A stretch of DNA of 64,000 nucleotides, from contig JAEYOJ010000127.1 of NCBI GenBank assembly GCA_023411815.1, positions 1 to 64,000 of the forward strand, read 5' to 3'. The notes beneath the pieces were generated by a model. The model had not been told where the DNA came from. It was given only the letters and a program-made list of their open reading frames with translations, and did not search any database. This document shows positions 42,736 through 53,644 of the stretch, piece after piece (the first letter of the stretch is position 1; each line of letters begins with the position of its first letter). The position numbers and the translations under genes were made by a program. The stretch is from Pseudomonadota bacterium (GTDB lineage Bacteria; Desulfobacterota; Desulfovibrionia; Desulfovibrionales; Desulfovibrionaceae).

Positions 42736-43455
42736 CTAACCTCCCGTGACGATGGTGCCGATATCCTCACCCAGGACCACACGCTTGATGTTCCCTCTGG
42801 TGAAAAGGTTGAATACGACGATCGGCAGATCGTTGTCCATGGCCAAGGAGATGGCCGTGGCGTCCATGACCCCGAGACGCTTCTCCAGGGCCTGGAGGTA
42901 GGTGACCTTCTTGTACATGACGGCGTCGGCGTGCTTCATGGGATCCTTGTCGTAGACGCCGTTCACCTTGGTGGCCTTGAGGATGGCCCCGCACTTGAGT
43001 TCCATGGCCCGCAGGGCCGCGGCTGTATCGGTGGTGAAATAGGGATTGCCGGTTCCGGCCGCGCAGATGACCACGCGGCCCTTTTCGAGATGCCGTATGC
43101 CGCGGCGGCGGATGTAGGGCTCCGCCACTTCGCGCATGGCGATGGCCGTGAGCACGCGCGTTTCGCGCCCGAGCTTCTCGATGGAGTCCTGCACGGCCAG
43201 CGCGTTCATGACCGTGGCCAGCATGCCCATGTAGTCGGCCGAGGCGCGTTCCATGCCCTTGGCCGATCCGGACATGCCGCGAAAGATGTTCCCGCCGCCG
43301 ATGACCAACACGACCTCGCAGCCCAGTTCCGCCACTTCGGCGATCTCCTGCGCGAAGGTCTGCACCGTCTGGGGATCGATGCCGTATTTCTGGTCGCCGG
43401 CCAGGGCCTCGCCGGAAAGCTTGAGCAATATGCGCTTATAGAGAAGCTTGTCCAT
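42736..43455 (-). CDS. pyrH: UMP kinase
   Basis: 239 residues, amino-acid-kinase fold: RILLKLSGEALAG, VVLVIGGGNIFRG, DYMGMLATVMNALAVQD, GTGNPYFTTDTAAALRAMEL and KATKVNGVYDKDP. It phosphorylates UMP to UDP. The same frame stays open far upstream into tsf, but ATG 43455 matches the family start; GGAGG lies about 12 bases before it. A strong terminator separates it from tsf, so it probably also has its own promoter or depends on readthrough. Confidence 0.97.
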   Translation of the reverse strand: MDKLLYKRILLKLSGEALAGDQKYGIDPQTVQTFAQEIAEVAELGCEVVLVIGGGNIFRGMSGSAKGMERASADYMGMLATVMNALAVQDSIEKLGRETRVLTAIAMREVAEPYIRRRGIRHLEKGRVVICAAGTGNPYFTTDTAAALRAMELKCGAILKATKVNGVYDKDPMKHADAVMYKKVTYLQALEKRLGVMDATAISLAMDNDLPIVVFNLFTRGNIKRVVLGEDIGTIVTGG

Positions 43456-43482
43456 CCTGAGATCATTCCTCCGTGATCTTTC

Positions 43483-43540
43483 CGGACGCGCGGCCCGGCT
43501 GGGCCGCGTCCGGGCAAAAAAAACGGGCCTTGCGGCCCGT
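43483..43540 (-). terminator. Tandem hairpins between tsf and pyrH, the first an intrinsic terminator
   Basis: ACGGGCC/GGCCCGT (43523-43540, loop TTGC on the plus strand) is followed on the minus strand by eight T (43523-43516). A second GC-rich hairpin (about 43483-43512, GGCCC/GGGCC core with GGAC/GTCC at its base) follows immediately. The first should stop or thin out rpsB-tsf transcription before pyrH. Confidence 0.85.
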
Positions 43541-43556
43541 TCTTGCGTCGCCTTCG

Positions 43557-44435
43557 CTACTGCTGTTCGGTTGCGTCCGCGCCCAAGGCCATGCGCACGA
43601 AGCGGTTGACATTGATTTCGCCCCCTAGGGCCTTGCCGGCCTCCTTGAGGATGCCGCCGACGCTCTTCTTGTCTTCCTTGATGAAGGGCTGCTCCAGCAG
43701 GCAGACGTCCTTGTAGTACTTCTGTATGCGGCCGATGACGACCTTCTCGGCGATGGCTTCGGGCTTGCCCTCTTCCATGGCCATCTTCTTGTAGATTTCC
43801 TTCTCCTTGGCCAGCAGGTCCGCGGGAACCTGATCCGAGGAGACGCAGATGGGGCTCACGGCAGCCACCTGCATGGCCACGTCCTTGGCCGTATCCTGGA
43901 AGCCGGGCTTGGAGGCCACGGCGGCCGGGCAGGCGAACTCCACGAGCACGCCGATCTTGCCGTTGGCGTGGACGTACAACCCGAAGCCGCCCTCGCCCTT
44001 GAGCTCCAGACGCTCGAAGCGGCCGAGCTGCATGTTCTCGCCCAGAACGGAAATGAGCGTGGACAGGGCGTCGGTGGCCGACTGTCCGCCCTGGTAATCC
44101 GTCTCGGCCAGGCTGGCAGGGTTCTGCTTGGCCACCTGCTTGGCAAGCTGGGCCACGAAATCCTGGAACTTGTCGTTCTTGGCCACGAAGTCGGTTTCGC
44201 ACTTGACTTCGACGAGCACGCCGACCTTGCCGTCTTCGCTGATATAGGAGCCGATAAGGCCTTCGGAGGTGGCGCGGCCGGCCTTCTTGGCGGCCTTGGC
44301 CAGGCCCTTTTCGCGCAGCCAGGCGACGGCCGCTTCTTCCTCGCCGTTCGTGGCCTCCAGGGCCTTCTTGCAATCCATCATGCCTGCGCCGGTCTTCTCG
44401 CGCAGGTCTTTCACCATCGTAGCGCTGATAGCCAT
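43557..44435 (-). CDS. tsf: Elongation factor Ts
   Basis: 292 residues, the standard bacterial length. The N-terminal UBA-like domain ISATMVKDLREKTGAGMMDCKKALEATNG, then GLIGSYISEDGKVGVLVEVKCETDFVAKND, both core family signatures. It exchanges GDP for GTP on EF-Tu. It starts immediately after the rpsB stop, so translation is coupled. Confidence 0.97.
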   Translation of the reverse strand: MAISATMVKDLREKTGAGMMDCKKALEATNGEEEAAVAWLREKGLAKAAKKAGRATSEGLIGSYISEDGKVGVLVEVKCETDFVAKNDKFQDFVAQLAKQVAKQNPASLAETDYQGGQSATDALSTLISVLGENMQLGRFERLELKGEGGFGLYVHANGKIGVLVEFACPAAVASKPGFQDTAKDVAMQVAAVSPICVSSDQVPADLLAKEKEIYKKMAMEEGKPEAIAEKVVIGRIQKYYKDVCLLEQPFIKEDKKSVGGILKEAGKALGGEINVNRFVRMALGADATEQQ

Positions 44436-45224
<789 letters not shown>

Positions 45225-45321
45225 GAGATTCTCCTCTAGGGTTTTTCCTCCGCCCCTCGGCCCAACCCCCACCATGGAGGCACCCTGGGCTTGCACGGGG
45301 CGTGCGTTTTGAAAGCGGGGA

Positions 45322-45350
45322 TATTTAACTCATCTCGGGGCGCTTGGCAA
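45322..45350 (-). promoter_or_regulatory. Candidate sigma-70 promoter of rpsB
   Basis: Minus strand TTGCCA (45350-45345), 17-base spacer, TAAATA (45327-45322). The -35 is 5 of 6. It would leave a 5' leader of about 90 bases before rpsB, long enough for r-protein autoregulation. Confidence 0.4.
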
Positions 45351-45362
45351 GTCTGGCATTGC

Positions 45363-46145
45363 CTATTGCATTGGTGTCTGCTTTTCGTTTTCTCCGGCCT
45401 TTTCGGCAACGACCCTGTTGATGAGAATGCCCACGCCTTCGATCTCCACGCGCACCTCGTCGCCGTGGCGCAACGGGCCGACGCCTTCCGGAGTGCCCGT
45501 GAGAATCACGTCTCCGGGCTGCAGGGTCATGACCTTGGAGATGTGGCTGATCAGTTCGAAGGGCGGGAAGAGCATGTCCCGCGTGTTGCCCTGCTGCACG
45601 AGATCGCCGTTCACGCGCGCGGCAATGGCCAAGTTCCTTGGGTCGGGCACCTGGGTTTCGATCCAGGGGCCGACGGGACAGAAACTGTCGAAGCCCTTGG
45701 CCCGGCCATACTGTCCATCCTTTTTCTGCAGGTCGCGGGCGGTGACGTCGTTGGCGCAGGCATAGCCGAAGATGTGCTCCGGAACCTCCTCGGGCTCCAG
45801 GTTGCGGCAGGCCTTGCCCATGATCACGGCCAGTTCGGCTTCATGGTCCACGCGGCTGGACATGGCCGGCAGGATTATGGGCATGCCGGTGCCTATGATC
45901 GAGGAGGGCGGCTTGAGGAAGATGACCGGCTCGTCCGGCACGTTCTCCTGCATCTCCTGGGCATGGTTGCGGAAGTTTATAGCCGCGCAGACGATCTTGG
46001 TGGGCATGACCGGCGGGAGTACCGCCACTTCGCGCAGCGGGATGGGCTGTCCGAGGTTCAGGGCCTTGTTGAGGCACATGAGCTCGTCGCCGTGCAAGGA
46101 AGCGTAGAACGTGTGGCTTTGGTATTGGACGCGTAGCACTCGCAT
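45363..46145 (-). CDS. Fumarylacetoacetate hydrolase family protein
   Basis: 260 residues. Metal-site residues are seen in DHEAELAVIMG (Glu102, Glu104) and ANDVTARDLQ (Asp133). FRNHAQEM and GDVILTGTPEGVGPL complete the FAH-family core. Members include acylpyruvases, oxaloacetate decarboxylases/tautomerases and catabolic hydrolases; the substrate cannot be told here. The gene appears monocistronic and ends just before the rpsB promoter. The 46146-46357 region upstream shows an imperfect inverted repeat GGGTTGACT/AGTCTAACCC (about 46203-46227) and no gene. Confidence 0.9.
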   Translation of the reverse strand: MRVLRVQYQSHTFYASLHGDELMCLNKALNLGQPIPLREVAVLPPVMPTKIVCAAINFRNHAQEMQENVPDEPVIFLKPPSSIIGTGMPIILPAMSSRVDHEAELAVIMGKACRNLEPEEVPEHIFGYACANDVTARDLQKKDGQYGRAKGFDSFCPVGPWIETQVPDPRNLAIAARVNGDLVQQGNTRDMLFPPFELISHISKVMTLQPGDVILTGTPEGVGPLRHGDEVRVEIEGVGILINRVVAEKAGENEKQTPMQ

Positions 46146-46357
46146 GGCAACCCGCCTGGTTGATGGTTGGCCGTTCCGGCGCGCAAGGATCGAGAAATAA
46201 CAGGGGTTGACTATAAAGTCTAACCCTGACCCGGATTTAAGCGCCAGGCGAGTTTCACCGTGCAGGAGAAACTCCTTGCATCGAGTCCGGTTGGACCTAA
46301 GATGTCATATAGTGGACTCAACCGGCCTGAGAGCCTTATCCGCGGCAGGGGGGAAGC

Positions 46358-47035
46358 ATGCATCCCGAGGGATTTCCGCAGTGTGACGTCAAGCTGGTCA
46401 TGAAGCAGATCCGCTCGATCTGCACGGCGGCAATTGTCGCGTTGTTCATGCTGGGCTGCGCCGCCGAGATGGCCGGCCCCGATGCGGCAGGGACGGCCGT
46501 GGGTCGCGGTGCGGAACCCGTCGGCTCCACCACGCACGAACCCAGCGGTAAAGCCAATTTCATCTCGGCCGATGGCGCATTCGAGGTCTGGTTCCCGGCG
46601 CATCCCGAAACCCGCCCGAAGGACGAGGAAGGCACCGCAGGCGAGTTTTACGTCCTGGAGCAGGGCGACCTGGAGTACTTCGCCGGCTTCGTGACGCATA
46701 ACCACGGCAGCATGGCCGAACTCGTGCTGCGCCGATCCGTTCGTTCCACCGAAGAACGCCTTGAGGGCAGCCTCGTCAGGGAGAAAACCATCTGGTTCCA
46801 TGGCAACGAGGGCAGGGAGTTCATGCTGCGCGAGCCGGCCGAATCGCGCACGCTCGCCCGCTACTACAACCTGGGTCCGACGCTGTACATGACGCGCTTC
46901 ACTGCCGGCGACTACGATTTCCCCATGGACAAGGCCGTCGAGTTTCTCGATTCCTTCAACATCCTGGCCGATCCGCAGGCCAGGCTCCAGGACGGCCAGG
47001 ACAGGGCGAAGAGGCCCGCGCCGGCCGACGGGTAG
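46358..47035 (+). CDS. Putative lipoprotein of unknown function
   Basis: 225 residues. Hydrophobic segment AAIVALFMLGC gives a likely lipobox (Cys near residue 34). The mature part (FISADGAFEVWFPAHPETR, FYVLEQGDLEYFAGFVTHNHG, LVREKTIWFHGNEGREFMLR, ARYYNLGPTLYMTRFTAGD, AVEFLDSFNI) has the look of a conserved envelope domain seen in assorted lipoproteins. I do not know its function. ATG 46358 has GGGGGAAGC directly upstream; ATG 46400 is a possible shorter start. Confidence 0.78.
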   Translation: MHPEGFPQCDVKLVMKQIRSICTAAIVALFMLGCAAEMAGPDAAGTAVGRGAEPVGSTTHEPSGKANFISADGAFEVWFPAHPETRPKDEEGTAGEFYVLEQGDLEYFAGFVTHNHGSMAELVLRRSVRSTEERLEGSLVREKTIWFHGNEGREFMLREPAESRTLARYYNLGPTLYMTRFTAGDYDFPMDKAVEFLDSFNILADPQARLQDGQDRAKRPAPADG

Positions 47036-47056
47036 GTTCCGGGAAGCGGCGGACGG

Positions 47057-47515
47057 CTATTCGAAAAGCTTTCTGTACTCTGCGTAGCCTTCCCGCTCCA
47101 GATCTTCCTTCGGGATGAAGCGCAGGGCGGCGGAGTTCATGCAGTAGCGTAAGCCCGTGGGGGCCGGTCCGTCGGGAAAAACGTGGCCCAGGTGGGAGTC
47201 GCCGTGTTTGCTGCGCGCCTCGATGCGGCGCATGAGCAGCTTGTGGTCCTCCCGCTCGACGATGTTCGCGGGTTCCAGCGGCTTGCTGAAACTCGGCCAG
47301 CCCGTGCCCGAATCGTACTTGTCCCTGGAACTGAAAAGGGGCTCTCCCGAGACGACATCGACGTAGATGCCTTCGCGCTTGTTGTCCCAGAATTCGTTCC
47401 GGAAGGGCGGCTCGGTGCCTTCCTCCTGGGTGACCCGGAATTGCAGGGGAGACAGCTTCTCGCGCAGTTCGGATGCAGACGGCTTTGCATAGCGGGCTTC
47501 GGCTTCTTTGGCCAT
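47057..47515 (-). CDS. msrB: Peptide-methionine (R)-S-oxide reductase MsrB
   Basis: 152 residues, cytoplasmic. SelR/MsrB blocks: GTEPPFRNEFWDNKREGIYVDVVSGEPLFSS, YDSGTGWPSFSKPL, DSHLGHVFPDGP and LRYCMNSAALRF with catalytic Cys125. It repairs oxidised methionine. The usual zinc CxxC pair is missing (VDVVSG where zinc forms have CxxC), so this is the zinc-free type. ATG 47515 has GGAGGAG upstream. It is convergent with the lipoprotein gene. Confidence 0.95.
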   Translation of the reverse strand: MAKEAEARYAKPSASELREKLSPLQFRVTQEEGTEPPFRNEFWDNKREGIYVDVVSGEPLFSSRDKYDSGTGWPSFSKPLEPANIVEREDHKLLMRRIEARSKHGDSHLGHVFPDGPAPTGLRYCMNSAALRFIPKEDLEREGYAEYRKLFE

Positions 47516-47816
47516 GTTCTCCTCCGACCGGTCGTCATCCATGAATCGGCTCGACTTTTCGAATAGGACGGGCGGGCCTGCTACGGCCCGCCCTCCTGCA
47601 TGCGCATCCATCCCGGACACGGGGAAACGGTCGCCGGGAAATGCGCGGGCGATACCCCGGCTCCAAGCCGGCCATCGCCGGGTAAGGAGCGGGCAAAACC
47701 CGCTCCCGTTCACCCTATCAGGTGTTCGAAAACCTGTCCCGCCATTTCGGCATGCGGTCGGCTCGAGGCTGATCCCGCATTCCCGCCACGGCCGGCTCTG
47801 GACATGCTTCCGACTG
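47516..47816 (-). other. Gene-less stretch with two strong hairpins
   Basis: Between msrB and the ferritin-like gene, both on the minus strand. It holds GGAGCGGG/CCCGCTCC (47686-47706, minus-strand loop GTTTTG-like) and GGGCGGGCC/GGCCCGCCC (47569-47592). Either could end transcription of the upstream gene, but neither has a good T tract. No gene was recognised. Confidence 0.5.
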
Positions 47817-49040
47817 TTACGCCACGGCCCGCTCGCGCTCGCGCAGGCGCTCCACGGGATGCGTGCCGGCCAACTCCCAGCGGTAGTCCTTGCCCATCTG
47901 CTCGATGTGCTCGGTGATGACCTGCTGGGACGGCGTGCCGCCCTCGTTGATGGTCTGCTGGACCTGGAAATACCTGTGGTCCTTGGGCAGGCTGGACACG
48001 GGCACGTAGTCGGCCAGGTTGCCGGTCAGGTTCTCCTGTTCGGCCAGGATCTTGCGCACGTAGTCCACATTATTCTCGAAGGTCATGGGCTCGGGGAAGG
48101 AGTCCGGGAATTCGCTTACCGGATCCTTGCCCTCCACGCGCTTCATGAGCTCCACCGCACCGTGCAGGTGGCCGATCTCCATCTCCAGGTGGTTCTCCCA
48201 GATCTTCCTGATGCGCACATCCGACTCGGTCTGCATGCAGGACCAATACAGGTAGCACTCGTTGTACTCGTGCATGACGTGCATCATGTTCCAGGACAGC
48301 GTGGGATCGAGCAGCGATTCGTAGTGCGTGACGTGCTGCTCCTCGATCATGCCTATCTCGGCGTACAGTCCGCGGCCCACCGTGTCTTCCAGCCGGTTGG
48401 CCTGGTTCATGTAGTAGTTCATGGTCTGCTGTTCGGCCGCCACGATGGTCATGGAGTTGAGCTTGGTGCGGATGTCCGCCTTGGTTGCGTCGTAGTGGTT
48501 GCGCACGTCGTCGAACGGATGGCGGTGCTCGACGATGGTCGGCCGTCCGGGAATGATCTCCGTGTACTTGCCCACCAGGGTTTCGGCCTTGATGCCCTGC
48601 TGCATCTCCAACAGGTTGGCGTAGCGGTACAGGTGGTCGAAGTCCTCCAGCAGTGCGAAGTCCAGTCCTGCCTTGACCAGCGGGTCGGGCTCATGCCTGG
48701 CCAGCCAGGCCGTGAGATCCACGGCCACCTGCTCGTAGCCGATGGTGTGCTCCAGGACGGACTCGTTGGCCGGCACCAGGGCGCTGACCATTTTCTGCTG
48801 TATCTGCTCCAGCCTGCGCGTCATGGCGATCTGCCGTTTGGCTTCGGGATCGTCGCAGTGGCGGGCCCAGTGATGGCCGAACCAATTGGCCTCGAACTCC
48901 GCGCCGTTGACGAGGATGACCCGGCAGCGGGTATAAGGATCAATGGAACCTTTGTCGTAGGGCTTCACGTTGATGGTGTTCCAGTTGGTATACTGCTTTT
49001 CGGGGGGGAGCCCCTTCTCCTTGAAAGGATTGAAGGCCAT
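47817..49040 (-). CDS. Putative ferritin-like (diiron-type) protein of unknown function
   Basis: 407 residues, soluble, no signal peptide. I do not recognise a named family, but the helix-rich middle has repeated Glu/His patterns like a four-helix diiron bundle. These are ESVLEHTIGYE (93-103), LLEDFDHLYRYANLLE (130-145), AEIGMIEEQHVTHYESL (227-243) and IWENHLEMEIGHLHGAVEL (280-298), with ExxH at 234-237 (region EEQH) and EIGH at 288-291. Ferritin-like proteins store iron or use diiron to react with oxygen or peroxide. The long N- and C-terminal parts are extra. ATG 49040 has AGGAGG five bases upstream. Its neighbour across a divergent promoter region is the nitroreductase-like gene. Confidence 0.78.
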   Translation of the reverse strand: MAFNPFKEKGLPPEKQYTNWNTINVKPYDKGSIDPYTRCRVILVNGAEFEANWFGHHWARHCDDPEAKRQIAMTRRLEQIQQKMVSALVPANESVLEHTIGYEQVAVDLTAWLARHEPDPLVKAGLDFALLEDFDHLYRYANLLEMQQGIKAETLVGKYTEIIPGRPTIVEHRHPFDDVRNHYDATKADIRTKLNSMTIVAAEQQTMNYYMNQANRLEDTVGRGLYAEIGMIEEQHVTHYESLLDPTLSWNMMHVMHEYNECYLYWSCMQTESDVRIRKIWENHLEMEIGHLHGAVELMKRVEGKDPVSEFPDSFPEPMTFENNVDYVRKILAEQENLTGNLADYVPVSSLPKDHRYFQVQQTINEGGTPSQQVITEHIEQMGKDYRWELAGTHPVERLRERERAVA

Positions 49041-49267
49041 GTGGTCCTCCTGAAGGTTGTCGGTTTCAGCGGTGTCGTAACAGTATCGTTTTATGGGCAA
49101 ACACTGTGCACCTCCATAGGCCCTTATCCGAAAGGAGCATCGGAATCCCGCCTACCCGCACATCCGGAATTGATGACGGAAGACGAAAATACTTCCCACG
49201 CGGACCTGCCGACTGCATGTATGGACTGTATGAACTCCGCGCTGGGCCGCGGGGCAGGAGGTGTCGC

Positions 49268-50554
49268 ATGAAAGAAGTTGGCATGTCGCCCGGATTCGAG
49301 GAGGCTCTTTCCTTCCCGCTCGTGCGGGCCCTGCTGGGCCGCCGTTCGCGGCGTTTTCCGCTGGGCGCGGAAATTCCCGATGGTCCGCTGGCCTTCAAGT
49401 CCTCCCACGGGCCCATGCCGCTCGACGAGTTGGAAACCATGCTCGTTGTCACGGCCGTGGGCGGCAATACAGGCTGGCACAACCTCATCTACCGCCACGA
49501 GCGCTATGCCCCGCACCTGTCCAACTACGCCGGAGCGGCCGGAGGGCGGACTTTCCCCTCGGCCGCTGGTTTCCACACGAGCCAGGTTTTCTACACCGAC
49601 GAAAGCGGAATATACTTTCTGGACACGCGCGACGCGCCGGCCCTGGCCGAGCGGGCGGACGACGGCTCGCTCGACGCGCGGGAGCTGCTGGCAGCGCACA
49701 AGGCCCGCGTGCGCAGGCTCTCGGAACAGCGGCTGCACCTTCCGCCGCGTCCGCCGTATTTCGAGGGTCACAACACCTGGGTGGCCAACCGGCCCGGAAC
49801 GCTGCTGGTCATCCCGGTCGCCGACCTGGCCCAGCACATGCTGGCCAACCTCTGCTACTACCTGCAGAACGGCCAGGTCGTGTACGACGACCTGAACAAA
49901 CGCGCGCTGCCCGGCCTGGGACGATTCGCCGCCCTGGCCGACCTGAATGACCCGCTGCCGCTCTCGTTCCTGGAGCAGATGACCATGGCCGAGGCCACGG
50001 CCGAGATATCCACGGCCTGCTATGCCGGCTCGCTCATGCTCCAGGCCATGGGCTTGGGCGGCTGGATGTTCAACGGCCTGAATCCGTTCGCCGTGCTCGG
50101 CGCGAGCGGCGACCCGGACGTGCCGGGCCTGGGTTTCCATCATGACACGGACCCGCGCTGGCCGCTGCCCAATCCCACGGGATTAAAGGGAGTGATGGAA
50201 GGATTCTGCCCGCCGCATTACCCGGACATGCGCGCGGCCGTGGAGGTCTTCTGCGAGCGCAAGTTCGGACCCGGCGGTCCCTACAACTCGGATACGCCCG
50301 GCCCGTTCAGGGATACGTCCCGCGTGCGCGGCAGCGCGCAGGTCCACGACGAGGCCTTCCGCGAGTGCGTGGCGCTGCAGGCGCAGTACGTGCTGGACAC
50401 CTTCGGCCGGTTCCCGGGCACGGTGCCGAGCATGTACTGCCTCATGTACCTGCAGGCGCACCACCTGGAGCTGGAGTTCTACGACACGCACTTCAAGTCC
50501 GGCGCATACCTGGAAACGCACAAGAGGCACATGGAGCGCTGGCACGGCGAATGA
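49268..50554 (+). CDS. Putative nitroreductase-like protein of unknown function
   Basis: 428 residues, soluble. Features that recall the FMN nitroreductase fold are RRSRRFPLG (25-33), GGNTGWHN (65-72) and EISTACYAGSLMLQAMGLGGWMFNGLNP (246-273). The C-terminal 70 residues (VPSMYCLMYLQAHHLELEFYDTHF) form a distinct conserved-looking block. The protein is about twice the size of a normal nitroreductase. ATG 49268 has AGGAGG seven bases upstream; the frame is open further 5'. It is transcribed away from the ferritin-like gene. The assignment is by pattern memory only. Confidence 0.72.
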   Translation: MKEVGMSPGFEEALSFPLVRALLGRRSRRFPLGAEIPDGPLAFKSSHGPMPLDELETMLVVTAVGGNTGWHNLIYRHERYAPHLSNYAGAAGGRTFPSAAGFHTSQVFYTDESGIYFLDTRDAPALAERADDGSLDARELLAAHKARVRRLSEQRLHLPPRPPYFEGHNTWVANRPGTLLVIPVADLAQHMLANLCYYLQNGQVVYDDLNKRALPGLGRFAALADLNDPLPLSFLEQMTMAEATAEISTACYAGSLMLQAMGLGGWMFNGLNPFAVLGASGDPDVPGLGFHHDTDPRWPLPNPTGLKGVMEGFCPPHYPDMRAAVEVFCERKFGPGGPYNSDTPGPFRDTSRVRGSAQVHDEAFRECVALQAQYVLDTFGRFPGTVPSMYCLMYLQAHHLELEFYDTHFKSGAYLETHKRHMERWHGE

Positions 50555-50627
50555 CGCCGGCTACGGCACAGTACGGATGAAATGGAAAGATGGGGGTAGG
50601 GAACGCCGCTCCCTGGCGGGAGAGTTC

Positions 50628-50652
50628 GAGAGGGGGCGCCGCCCCCTCTCGG
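50628..50652. terminator. Shared hairpin between convergent genes
   Basis: CGAGAGGGGGC and GCCCCCTCTCG, a perfect 11-bp stem with a 3-nt loop, between the nitroreductase-like gene (+) and the second P-type ATPase (-). T tracts are lacking on both sides. Confidence 0.5.
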
Positions 50653-50669
50653 TTGAAAGACAAGGAACT

Positions 50670-53384
<2,715 letters not shown>

Positions 53385-53644
53385 CATCGACCTCCTGGCA
53401 ATTCGTGCGTGACTATCGGTCTGATTGTCCAAGGAGCGGAATGCGTCGGCAAACCTCCAGGGACCGGGATTTCAAAGTAAAACGCAAGGTTCGCTAGGTG
53501 TCAACGAAAACAGGATTCGGTCTGGCGAATGGGGGGGCATGAAAGAGCCGGAAATGGCCCAAACGGGATGTGCTCTGCTGGCGCGATGGTCAAGAGTGAG
53601 CCGAGGGCGATGGGGCGAAAGCTACTCGGCTCGTGCAGGCAGCC

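Noticed and set aside
42736..44373. 545-codon frame that would extend pyrH far upstream
   Set aside because: The upstream part is a shifted reading of tsf and crosses a strong terminator; UMP kinase starts at 43455.
47057..47713. msrB fused to a longer N-terminus
   Set aside because: ATG 47515 has a strong GGAGGAG and the upstream residues look like read-through of a non-coding leader.
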